The position numbers and the translations under genes are program-made. A stretch of DNA of 64,000 bases from an uncultured Christensenellaceae bacterium (lineage in GTDB: Bacteria; Bacillota; Clostridia; Christensenellales; Borkfalkiaceae), in contig CAJUSA010000002.1 of NCBI GenBank assembly GCA_910589015.1, forward strand, positions 62,001 through 126,000, written 5' to 3'. Positions 1-7,017 of the stretch are shown here, piece after piece; positions within the stretch are counted from its first letter, which is position 1, and every line of letters begins with the position of its first letter. The notes under the pieces were generated by a model that was not told where the DNA came from, made no database searches, and worked only from the letters and a program-made list of their open reading frames with translations.

Positions 1-280
1 TTTGCCCGAAATCGTTGAGGATCCCCGCACTGAATTCCACAAGATAACCGATCCCCACCATTTTAAGAATGACTTTAACGAGCGACGACTCGATCCCCGT
101 CTTTTCGGCAATTTCCGAAAAAATCGAAAGCGTATCGCGAAAGGTTTCAAACACAAAAAGCAACAAGATCACGCTTCCCGCCACGGTAACCGCAAAGGCG
201 AGCTCGGGTTTGGTGCTTTTGAGCACGAGCGCGGCGACGGCTGTCACAAACGCGATGCCGACCAACTGAAAAATTTCCAC
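1..280 (-). CDS. spoIIIAD: Stage III sporulation protein AD (partial, C-terminus outside window)
   Basis: About 93 N-terminal codons are visible, starting at a GTG at 278-280 that lies one base after the spoIIIAC stop (282-284). The translation begins with a hydrophobic segment, continues with KSTKPELAFAVT and ends in a second hydrophobic stretch, which is the SpoIIIAD pattern. SpoIIIAD is an integral membrane component of the SpoIIIA-SpoIIQ channel that links mother cell and forespore during engulfment. The gene is fourth in the order AA-AB-AC-AD, and AE-AH would be expected beyond the left edge. The start is inferred from the reading frame and the operon spacing. Confidence 0.85.
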   Translation of the reverse strand, partial: MEIFQLVGIAFVTAVAALVLKSTKPELAFAVTVAGSVILLLFVFETFRDTLSIFSEIAEKTGIESSLVKVILKMVGIGYLVEFSAGILNDFGQ

Positions 281-281
281 G

Positions 282-479
282 CTAATACACCCCGAAAATT
301 TCGCGTATCGTCGCAAAAAGATCGCCGATCATCGTTACGGCGATCGTCAGCGCGATCACCAACCCCACGATGGAAACGACGGTGGATATATCGTCGCGGT
401 CGGATTTTTTGAGGATCTGACAGACGACGGTGATAATGATGCCGATAGCGGCTAATTTGAAGATGACGGAAATATCCAT
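282..479 (-). CDS. spoIIIAC: Stage III sporulation protein AC
   Basis: A 65-residue protein with two membrane segments (about residues 5-22 and 32-55) separated by a short charged loop with KKSDRDD. This is the size and layout of SpoIIIAC, which shares a fold with the N-terminus of SpoIIIAD. It is a membrane part of the SpoIIIA complex of the mother-cell membrane. The start overlaps the spoIIIAB stop by one base (TAATG), so the two are translationally coupled. Confidence 0.92.
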   Translation of the reverse strand: MDISVIFKLAAIGIIITVVCQILKKSDRDDISTVVSIVGLVIALTIAVTMIGDLFATIREIFGVY

Positions 480-946
480 TATACGATTAAGATAACTGCG
501 GCAAGCCCCGCAAGCAGCCCGAGTTTCACATAGAGTTCGCCGCGCGCTTTGGCGTCTTTCATACCGTTTTTGCGTTTTTGCGTCAGCGTGGCGGTCTGCG
601 CGGAAAAATAACTTTTTTGAGACAGTGCGTCACCTTTGCCAAGCATGGCAAAATAATTTGCGCATTCCGCCCGTTCCTCTTTGGTCAGATACCGAAACCC
701 CACTTCGACGTTGCGCCCCTCGCTAAATACGCGCACCGTTTTACCGAAATCCCCCGTATATTCGTAAGCCGACAAAAATGTACCGAGCGGCTTGCGCTCA
801 TAATTGAGTTCGTTAAGATAGCGTTCATGAAACAGACACATCTGAACGTAGAAATTCTTGCGAGCACGCCATTTTCCCGCAGCAAAATAGCCCATTCCCG
901 TGCCGAACGCGACGATACAAACCGCAAGCAGCGCCTTAATCCACAT
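479..946 (-). CDS. spoIIIAB: Stage III sporulation protein AB
   Basis: 155 residues with an N-terminal membrane segment (about 4-25), a central helical soluble part and a C-terminal hydrophobic segment (about 137-155). This matches SpoIIIAB, whose cytoplasmic helical domain resembles the type II secretion platform protein GspF. It overlaps the end of spoIIIAA by 11 bases and spoIIIAC by one base. It is expected to be made in the mother cell under sigma-E, but no promoter is visible inside the operon. Confidence 0.9.
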   Translation of the reverse strand: MWIKALLAVCIVAFGTGMGYFAAGKWRARKNFYVQMCLFHERYLNELNYERKPLGTFLSAYEYTGDFGKTVRVFSEGRNVEVGFRYLTKEERAECANYFAMLGKGDALSQKSYFSAQTATLTQKRKNGMKDAKARGELYVKLGLLAGLAAVILIV

Positions 947-1772
947 CTTCCTTCACCCCGTAAATCGCGCCGATTTTACCCAGCCCGTTCAATACGGCAT
1001 AGCGGTTGAATACCCGATCGGGCACGTCATCTACCTTTTTAAGGTGCGCCGAGGCGATCACCGCAATTCCGCTTTCCGCAGCGCGCCGCACTGCGGCGTA
1101 ATCTTCCAAGAGCAGTTCGTCGGTCACGATCACGTCGGGCCGCATGGCGCGGATCCCTGCCGTGAACGCCGTGTTCTTATCGGCAAAGCGGATGACGTCG
1201 CACGTCGGCCCCATATCCCCTGCGGAAAGTTCGCCGCGTTCGTCGCTCACTAACACGTTGAGTTGCGTCCGTTCGCAAATCAGGCGGCACAAATCGCGCA
1301 AAAGCGTTGTTTTTCCCTCGCCGGGCGGCGCAAGAAGCAACAGTGAACAGATGCCTTCCGAAAAGCACCTTTCGTAAAGTTCTTCCGCGCAACCCGTAAC
1401 CGCATGCGGAACGCGAATGCAGAGCGACGTGACCGCATGAACGGAAAGCGTGCCCGAACCCTCATATACATATGTGCCCGCAATCCCTACGCGCTCGCCC
1501 TCTTCCCCCGTCACAAATCCGCGGCGGATCTGATTTTCCACCGAATACACCGAATATCCGCTTGCCGCAAACAGCGTGTCCGCAATTTCTTTCTGCGTCG
1601 GAAAAATCGCCCTGTCGCCTTCCGCAACCACGCCGTGCTCACCGAGATAACAAAACGAGCCGCCGTAATTGATACGCAACGGTTTGTCTGCGCGTACCCG
1701 AATTTCGTACAGACGATTAAGATTCACATAATTTACGGCTGCACGCAGCCTCGGCGCAAGGAAGGATAACAC
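936..1772 (-). CDS. spoIIIAA: Stage III sporulation protein AA (secretion-type ATPase)
   Basis: 278 residues. A P-loop reads APPGEGKTTLLRD near residue 150, followed by SDERGELSAG and the hydrophobic VIVTDEL of a Walker B strand. These are the marks of SpoIIIAA, a GspE/VirB11-like ATPase thought to power the SpoIIIA-Q channel. It is the first gene of the operon. The start is the GTG at 1770-1772. The AAGG upstream is only about two bases away, so the ribosome site is poorly placed and the start is the least certain part. A terminator for the GH51 gene lies just upstream. Confidence 0.9.
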   Translation of the reverse strand: MLSFLAPRLRAAVNYVNLNRLYEIRVRADKPLRINYGGSFCYLGEHGVVAEGDRAIFPTQKEIADTLFAASGYSVYSVENQIRRGFVTGEEGERVGIAGTYVYEGSGTLSVHAVTSLCIRVPHAVTGCAEELYERCFSEGICSLLLLAPPGEGKTTLLRDLCRLICERTQLNVLVSDERGELSAGDMGPTCDVIRFADKNTAFTAGIRAMRPDVIVTDELLLEDYAAVRRAAESGIAVIASAHLKKVDDVPDRVFNRYAVLNGLGKIGAIYGVKEDVD

Positions 1773-1804
1773 ACCTTAATTTATGCCGCTTGTCCGAACA
1801 ATAT

Positions 1805-1838
1805 GAAAGAACCCTGCGCCGAAACGCAGGGTTCTTTC
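1805..1838 (-). terminator. Hairpin terminator after the GH51 gene
   Basis: A perfect 14-bp inverted repeat (1805-1818 and 1825-1838) with a 6-base loop lies 12 bases beyond the GH51 stop codon. It separates that gene from spoIIIAA. The T run is short, so it may act in both directions only weakly. Confidence 0.75.
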
Positions 1839-1849
1839 TACAAAATTAA

Positions 1850-4453
1850 TTATTCGATCACGAACACGTTCACACTGTTGTTTTTCAACACGGCGCGCAG
1901 AGTACCGCCGTCGAGGGAAATTTCTTGAGTTGTCGGTTTGATATTCTGCTTTTTACCCGACCGTATCCCGATTTCGTTGATCACCGTGACGTCCTCATGC
2001 CACAGCGTCGTCACATGCGCTTTGCTCTTGCCCGCAAATCCGATCAGATCGGCGCAAAGCTCTTCATCCTTGCCCGACACGTTGACAACCTTGAGATAAA
2101 TCTTCCCGTCCGCGCCGACCGTCGCACTCTCGAAAATCCGTTCGTTTACCTTCCACACGTTTTTATCGAGCACTTCGTGCCATTCGCCGTCTTTATAAAT
2201 CGAGGCGACAAATTTCTTTTTGGTATAGACGAGTTTCATTTTATTTCCTTCAGGGCTGTACCCGAGGAATTTATCCTTACCCATCATCTCGCAAACCGTA
2301 CGCTTGAAATCGACGCGTTTATCGAAGGAAACATCGTAACCCTTGTGGTTTTTTCCGTACTGACAGCATATCGAAAAACCCGCACTGTCCATCGTACCCG
2401 CGTCGCGTACGTCGCTCAGCCCCACGCCCGAAATAAAGCTCTGTTCACCCGAAAGTCTGCGGAAGGCAATGATCACCTCGCAATCGCCGAACGCCTGCGC
2501 ATCGTAATAAAATCCATTGAACGCGTCGCTTTCCTCGATGACGAGTTCGCCGTTTTCGATATGTCCGCCTCGACAGTTGGGGTAAACCTTCCAGCCCCCC
2601 ATTCCCTTTTTGAAATCGTGTTCGTATAACACTTTTCCGCTTGTCAGATCCTTGACCGTCACTTTCGAAACCGCGCTTGCCGTGCGATGCCCGCCGATGA
2701 GCAGTCCGCCCGCATTATCGTCGTTCACGGCGGATACGTCCGTAAGCGTATAAGCGCCCGTGTTGGCGGCAAACATCTGTTGTACATAATAATTCGGCGT
2801 GAGCATGACGTCGCGCGCATTGAACCAGATCATATTCGGCGTCCAACGGTAATGATAAGACGACGCGAACAGCGGCGCATAGCAGGTAAGTTTCACCACG
2901 TCGGAATTGCGTTCACAGCCCGTCAGGAATGCTGCTTCCGCCAAGGCCGATTGCAAATTGTTGTCGCCGTTTAACCGGCCTCTTCCGTCGGACATCGTGT
3001 GCATTGCATATTCGCCCATGAACACCTTTGCTCCGTCGCGGTCGTAACAATCATAACGCCGTGTATTGTCGATAAACCACTGATAGGAATTATAAACATG
3101 TTCGTCGACGATCATATCGCGGTATTTGCGGTTGATGAGCTTCCATGATTCGTTGGAATCGGCGGGACGGATATCGACGCCGCAGGTCGTGACAACCGTT
3201 ATACGGAATTGTTTGAGCAAATCGGTCTGACGGCCTTTATACATATACTGCCGTACACCCAACAGGCATGCCGCAAAGTTATCGAAGTATTCGTAACCCC
3301 AGTTTTCATTTCCGATCCCGATATACTGCAAGTCGAAGGGCGCGGGGTGCCCCATATCCGCACGAACTTTCGCCCAATGCGATTCGTTGGCGTCGGTGGA
3401 AGAAACGTCGCCGCACGCAAAGAAAATGAGGTCGGCAACATTGTCGATTACCTCTTTACGGAAGGCTTCCGTTCCCGGAACCAAGCGCTGATATCCCGTC
3501 TTACGCTGTTCCCCCATGCGAATTTGGCACAATAAGCCGCAATGCAATACGGGCAGCGGCGCCATATTCAGATCTTCGCACAGCGCAAAATATTCGTAAA
3601 AACCGATTCCGTACGACTGCATATAACGCCAGACGTTGGGGATCTGCTTGCGCTGTTCCAAAGGTCCGACAGTGTTTTTCCAACGGTACAGATAATCGAA
3701 GGATACGTCGCCCTCGACAACGCATCCGCCCGGAAAACGCAGAAAGGAAGGATGGCAGTCTTTGAGCGCCTGCACTATACGGGGCGAAAGCTTGCCGTTA
3801 CGGTATTTCTCGGGATCGCCCCAAACGGCTTGCGGCAAGAGCGACACATAATCGACGCCGATTTTACCGTTTCCCTCAAACACGATACAAAGCCGCCCCA
3901 TCGTTTCTTTTTGCGCAACGATCGAAGTCGAAACCTTGATCCAATCCCCGCTATTTCCTTCGGGAACGCTGATCTCACCGATCGTCGTATGTCTGCCGTG
4001 CGCGCCTTTGATAAAGACTTTTACAACGCCCCGAAACCCGAGCCGTTTGACGAACATGGAAAAATGGTACGTTTCGCCGTTTTCGACAGGCATGCCGTAC
4101 ATATCGTACCCGCCGTTCGTATAGTACCCCGGATTTTCCAAATGATAAATTCCGCCCACGCTCAAAAGCAAATAAGAGGGATTATTTTCATTCATGCCGC
4201 CCGTCTTACAAATCTTTTTCGGCCCTGCGCCGTAAATATCCCAGTAAAAGGATTTCGCCTTTCTGGCTTCCACCGCGCTCTCGCAATTATAATCGTCGTA
4301 GGTGAAATATTCGTATTCAAACGAATTGTTGATGACCATTTCGGCATTCAATCCGCCGTCAGCCGCTTGATTGATGTCCTCGAAGAATAAACCGTACAAG
4401 TGTTTCGAGACGTCGATTCCCCTATTTTTGGCGTCAAGTGTAAAGCGTAACAT
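1850..4453 (-). CDS. GH51-family alpha-L-arabinofuranosidase, multidomain
   Basis: 867 residues without a signal peptide, so probably cytoplasmic. The N-terminus has the GH51 signature LYGLFFEDIN. The GNENWG motif near residue 381 carries the predicted acid/base Glu, and FMGEYA near residue 479 the predicted nucleophile Glu. Typical GH51 enzymes are about 500 residues. The extra length comes from a carbohydrate-binding-like segment at about residues 60-200 and a second beta-rich insert at about 620-790, before the C-terminal beta domain finishes at the end. It would release arabinose from arabinan or arabinoxylan oligosaccharides. It is monocistronic, with a good promoter upstream (4510-4538) and a terminator downstream. 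The start has the ribosome site AAGGAG. Confidence 0.88.
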   Translation of the reverse strand: MLRFTLDAKNRGIDVSKHLYGLFFEDINQAADGGLNAEMVINNSFEYEYFTYDDYNCESAVEARKAKSFYWDIYGAGPKKICKTGGMNENNPSYLLLSVGGIYHLENPGYYTNGGYDMYGMPVENGETYHFSMFVKRLGFRGVVKVFIKGAHGRHTTIGEISVPEGNSGDWIKVSTSIVAQKETMGRLCIVFEGNGKIGVDYVSLLPQAVWGDPEKYRNGKLSPRIVQALKDCHPSFLRFPGGCVVEGDVSFDYLYRWKNTVGPLEQRKQIPNVWRYMQSYGIGFYEYFALCEDLNMAPLPVLHCGLLCQIRMGEQRKTGYQRLVPGTEAFRKEVIDNVADLIFFACGDVSSTDANESHWAKVRADMGHPAPFDLQYIGIGNENWGYEYFDNFAACLLGVRQYMYKGRQTDLLKQFRITVVTTCGVDIRPADSNESWKLINRKYRDMIVDEHVYNSYQWFIDNTRRYDCYDRDGAKVFMGEYAMHTMSDGRGRLNGDNNLQSALAEAAFLTGCERNSDVVKLTCYAPLFASSYHYRWTPNMIWFNARDVMLTPNYYVQQMFAANTGAYTLTDVSAVNDDNAGGLLIGGHRTASAVSKVTVKDLTSGKVLYEHDFKKGMGGWKVYPNCRGGHIENGELVIEESDAFNGFYYDAQAFGDCEVIIAFRRLSGEQSFISGVGLSDVRDAGTMDSAGFSICCQYGKNHKGYDVSFDKRVDFKRTVCEMMGKDKFLGYSPEGNKMKLVYTKKKFVASIYKDGEWHEVLDKNVWKVNERIFESATVGADGKIYLKVVNVSGKDEELCADLIGFAGKSKAHVTTLWHEDVTVINEIGIRSGKKQNIKPTTQEISLDGGTLRAVLKNNSVNVFVIE

Positions 4454-4509
4454 ACTTTCTCCTTGCCTGTTTTGCTACCGCGCGGAAGGCTTTCCGTTCT
4501 CTTAGCGGT

Positions 4510-4538
4510 ATTATAACAGCAATCTTTCATTTCGTCAA
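4510..4538 (-). promoter_or_regulatory. Promoter of the GH51 gene
   Basis: -35 TTGACG (4533-4538), 17-bp spacer, -10 TATAAT (4510-4515), read on the - strand. The leader downstream has a small palindrome CGGAAGGCTTTCCG near 4482-4495 that could be an operator. Confidence 0.75.
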
Positions 4539-4583
4539 TATTTTTCTAAAAAATTTTATAAAAAATTAAAGAAAAAAAATAAA

Positions 4584-4602
4584 CCACCCGCATAGCGGGT
4601 GG
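4584..4602 (-). terminator. Terminator of the heme-lipoprotein operon
   Basis: An 8-bp GC-rich stem (4584-4591 and 4595-4602) with a 3-base loop is followed on the - strand by a long T-rich run (4583 down to about 4562). It lies 17 bases after the stop of the 77-residue lipoprotein gene. Confidence 0.9.
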
Positions 4603-4618
4603 CATTTCATTTTGATTA

Positions 4619-4852
4619 TTATATATCCAACGAACGAACGTCAAGGGTAAGTGTAACGTTTGTAGAATAATCCGCAATTTCCTGACCGTTCATTTTTGCC
4701 ATAAAGTCAACACCTATGTATTTTTTGATACCGTCGGCTTGCGACGTATCATCTTTGTTGCACGCCGTAAGCGCAAGCGCCGTTGCAACGAATAAAATCG
4801 CTGCAACAAAAGCAAGTAATATTGCTCTTGTGGTTTTTTTGAATGTTTTCAT
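4619..4852 (-). CDS. Small predicted lipoprotein of unknown function
   Basis: 77 residues. The N-terminus is a type II signal peptide: KK-rich start, hydrophobic core, then the lipobox LTAC with Cys at about residue 31. Only about 46 residues remain after cleavage, with IGVDFMAKMNGQEI as the most structured part. I do not recognise the family. It is last in the operon after the IsdE-like protein and the damaged permease and ATPase genes, with a ribosome site (AAGGAG) and a terminator of its own operon. It could be a short accessory heme-binding or regulatory lipoprotein, or the N-terminal remnant of a longer one. Confidence 0.6.
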   Translation of the reverse strand: MKTFKKTTRAILLAFVAAILFVATALALTACNKDDTSQADGIKKYIGVDFMAKMNGQEIADYSTNVTLTLDVRSLDI

Positions 4853-4876
4853 TTTATAACTCCTTACAAAAATTTT

Positions 4877-5497
4877 TTATTTATTAAACAAACAAATTTT
4901 GCTTTCGCCTATTTTCTCGATTACGGTTTCGATGCCGTATGTGTCCTTTATCGCGTTGGCAGTGATTATTTCTTCCGTTCCGCCCTAACAAACTATATTG
5001 CCGTTCTTCATGATGATTGTATTGTCCGAAAACTGCATAGTTTGATTTATATCGTGCAAAACCATTACGACCGTCGTTCCGAACGACCTGTTTAACTCTT
5101 TTATCAAGTTCAATATCTCATACTGATAGCGAATATCAAGATAAGTCGTTATTTCGTCCAACAGCAGAGTTTCGCGCGATTGAGCCAACGCAAGCGACAA
5201 CCATACGCGTTGCATTTGTCCGCCCGACAGTTCTCTCACTTGCCTATCGGCAAATTCGGCAACGCCCGTAAACTCCATCGCTTCGGCAATAATCTTTTTA
5301 TCGCCTTGGTTTTCGTGAGAGAACAGCGTGTTGTGATAAGGCGTTCTACCGAGTGCCACAAGGTTTTTAACAGTCATATCGTTAGGTACTGTATTGTACT
5401 GATGAACGACCGATACTTTTTTGGCGTACTCTTTTCGCTCGAACTCGGCAAGCGGTTTTCTGCAGAAAAGTATTTCGCCGCCCCACGGCTTAAACAT
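4877..5497 (-). pseudogene. Remnant of FecE/FepC-type ABC ATPase (no Walker A, internal stop)
   Basis: The visible frame starts at KPWGGEIL, about 45 residues into a normal FecE-type ATPase, so the Walker A loop is absent. The rest is standard: Q-loop in VVHQYNTVP, signature LSGGQMQRVWLSLALAQ, Walker B TLLLDEIT, switch His in VLHDIN. The frame meets an in-frame TAG at 4985-4987. Beyond it the same frame continues with GGTEEIITANAIKDTYGIE and ends at a TAA at 4877-4879, which is the normal C-terminus of the family. Two lesions, a 5' deletion and a nonsense codon, therefore affect it. Without Walker A it cannot bind ATP normally. Confidence 0.85.
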
Positions 5498-5946
5498 TTT
5501 TGATATTTGATAGACAGAGCATAAACGATTACAAATGCAACCATTCCGCCTATAAAAGAGAACACGGGCGCGAGAAAAGATATAACGGGAAACAGAGCCG
5601 TGATTATTACGGCGAAAAACGCCGAACTCGAACTGATACCGATTATTCCCGGATCGGCAAGCGGATTACGCATAACCGCTTGTAAAAGTATGCCTGCGGC
5701 CGCCATTGCCGCGCCGCCCAAAACAGACACAAATATGCGCGGAAAGCGAAGTTCGATCACGATTGCCACGTCACGGTTATATTCGACGAACAGTCCTCTG
5801 AATATATCGCCGAGCGATACTGAAAAGCCCCCGACAAGCATCGAGCAAATCATCATTACAAGCAATAACACCGCCGTAACTATAAACGCCGTAGCGGTTT
5901 TAAGCCAACAGCCCCACGCCTTTTTAAGCCTTTCTTTCCCCGTCAT
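5498..5946 (-). pseudogene. Truncated FecCD-family permease of a heme/siderophore importer
   Basis: The first ~150 codons encode a FecCD permease: an N-terminal membrane helix, then LRFPRIFVSVLGGAAMAAAG and QAVMRNPLADPGIIGISS, typical motifs of the family (normal length about 330). At about 5498 the sequence passes directly into FecE-like ATPase coding sequence in another frame, so the C-terminal half of the permease and the N-terminus of the ATPase are missing together. I estimate about 0.7 kb lost, from usual family lengths. The frame runs on for about 40 meaningless residues. It starts 3 bases after the stop of the IsdE-like gene. Confidence 0.85.
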
Positions 5947-5949
5947 ATA

Positions 5950-6834
5950 TTACTCTCCGAAAAAGATAGGTCTTAAAGTTTCTAACGCTTGCGTCCAATC
6001 GAGATTAGCGCTAACGCCGAATCCGTCGGCGGTCGAAAGATAGTATATTCTTTTATTTTTGACGGCACGAAAGTTCTTCCAAACAGCATCGCTTTTTGTC
6101 AGCCCCTCGATATAGGAAAAAGCATATTCTTCGTTAAAATGAGCGAATACCAAAATCACGTCGGGATCTTTCTGCGCCATATCTTCCAAACTGTAATTTG
6201 TTATAACTCCCGTTCCGTCCGAAACATAATTTGCGCCGTATACGTTTTTACCGCCTGCAAGTTTAACCAGATTACCCGCATAAGAATCTTCCGTCGCAAT
6301 CGTAAATAGCGAAGAAAACGCCATAACCGTCATAACTGTTATATCCGTATCGGACTTTGGGTAAGAATCCATATACACTTTATAATCGTTAGATAGTTTT
6401 GCTGCCTCGGTCTGCCTGCCGAACAATTCGCCCAATTCCAAAATATCTTTATACATCTCCGAGATATCAGACAAATTTATGTATTTGACATTTATGTTTG
6501 CCGCACTCAATTCAGCTGATAAACTTGCTTCGAGCGTTTTAGGAACAAGGACAATTTCGGGATTGACTTGCTTCAAAATTTCTATTTGCGGTTCCATAGG
6601 CGCGCCTATCTTTTTCACATCGGCATATCTTTCGAGCAAGTCTTTCCCCGTAGCAGGAACGCCTACTACGTTATCGCAGTTTAATTTATCGAGAAGATCG
6701 CAAATGACCGTAGACGTCGTGGCTATCCCTTCCGGTTTATCGTTGCCATTATTCAACAGCGAACAACCATTAAAAGAAAAAGCCGATAATATCATCAACA
6801 GCATAACGAATATTAAATCAATTCTTTTTTTCAA
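5950..6834 (-). CDS. IsdE-like heme/iron substrate-binding lipoprotein
   Basis: 294 residues, intact. It has a type II signal peptide with lipobox FNGC (Cys near residue 24) and two lobes of the periplasmic-binding fold, joined by a long helix as in class III (BtuF/FhuD/IsdE) proteins. The segments DKLNCDNVVGVPATG, KKIGAPMEPQIEILK and NPEIVLVPK closely resemble IsdE of the staphylococcal heme system, in which the Met of the corresponding PM motif is a heme ligand. The start is a TTG at 6832-6834 preceded by GGAG. Its cognate permease and ATPase are broken just downstream, so it may be an orphan or work with another transporter. Three predicted iron-repressor sites lie in its leader. Confidence 0.82.
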   Translation of the reverse strand: MKKRIDLIFVMLLMILSAFSFNGCSLLNNGNDKPEGIATTSTVICDLLDKLNCDNVVGVPATGKDLLERYADVKKIGAPMEPQIEILKQVNPEIVLVPKTLEASLSAELSAANINVKYINLSDISEMYKDILELGELFGRQTEAAKLSNDYKVYMDSYPKSDTDITVMTVMAFSSLFTIATEDSYAGNLVKLAGGKNVYGANYVSDGTGVITNYSLEDMAQKDPDVILVFAHFNEEYAFSYIEGLTKSDAVWKNFRAVKNKRIYYLSTADGFGVSANLDWTQALETLRPIFFGE

Positions 6835-6849
6835 CTCCGTCTCCGATTA

Positions 6850-6980
6850 GTTAGCCAAGACTAACCATATTGCATTTTTTAATCGGTATTCCTACCGATT
6901 TTAATTAGTTAGTCAATACTAACTACTGATTATATTTTTTGTCGGCGTTAATGCCGACAAAACAGTTAGCAGTCGCTAAC
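6850..6980 (-). promoter_or_regulatory. Array of three iron-repressor operators alternating with two hairpins
   Basis: Operators GTTAGC-N4-ACTAAC (6850-6865), GTTAGT-N4-ACTAAC (6908-6923) and GTTAGC-N4-GCTAAC (6965-6980) are centred 58 and 57 bp apart. Between them sit two perfect palindromes, 6881-6900 (AATCGGTA half-site) and 6939-6960 (TTGTCGGC half-site), centred 59 bp apart. The array fills the space between the promoter and the ribosome site of the IsdE-like gene. It looks like a degenerate tandem repeat of an operator-plus-hairpin unit. Confidence 0.8.
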
Positions 6981-6988
6981 CGTAGATT

Positions 6989-7017
6989 ATTATAGCAAAT
7001 TTACCTACTTCCGTCAA
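6989..7017 (-). promoter_or_regulatory. Promoter of the IsdE-like gene
   Basis: -35 TTGACG (7012-7017) overlaps the last codons of the ECF ATPase gene; 17-bp spacer; -10 TATAAT (6989-6994). The operator at 6965-6980 covers the expected start of transcription, as in the dtxR promoter. Confidence 0.75.

Noticed and set aside
2..412. 136-residue + strand frame at the window edge
   Set aside because: Antisense to spoIIIAD/spoIIIAC, which are clear by motif and spacing.
4985..4987. TAG read as a sense codon in the FecE-like gene
   Set aside because: The same ATPase also lacks Walker A and other genes in the window (e.g. spoIIIAC, dtxR, GH3) end at TAG, so a nonsense mutation in a dead gene is simpler.
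5374..5497. A permease-ATPase fusion protein as a functional novelty
   Set aside because: The junction is out of frame, so no fusion protein is made and the permease tail is nonsense.
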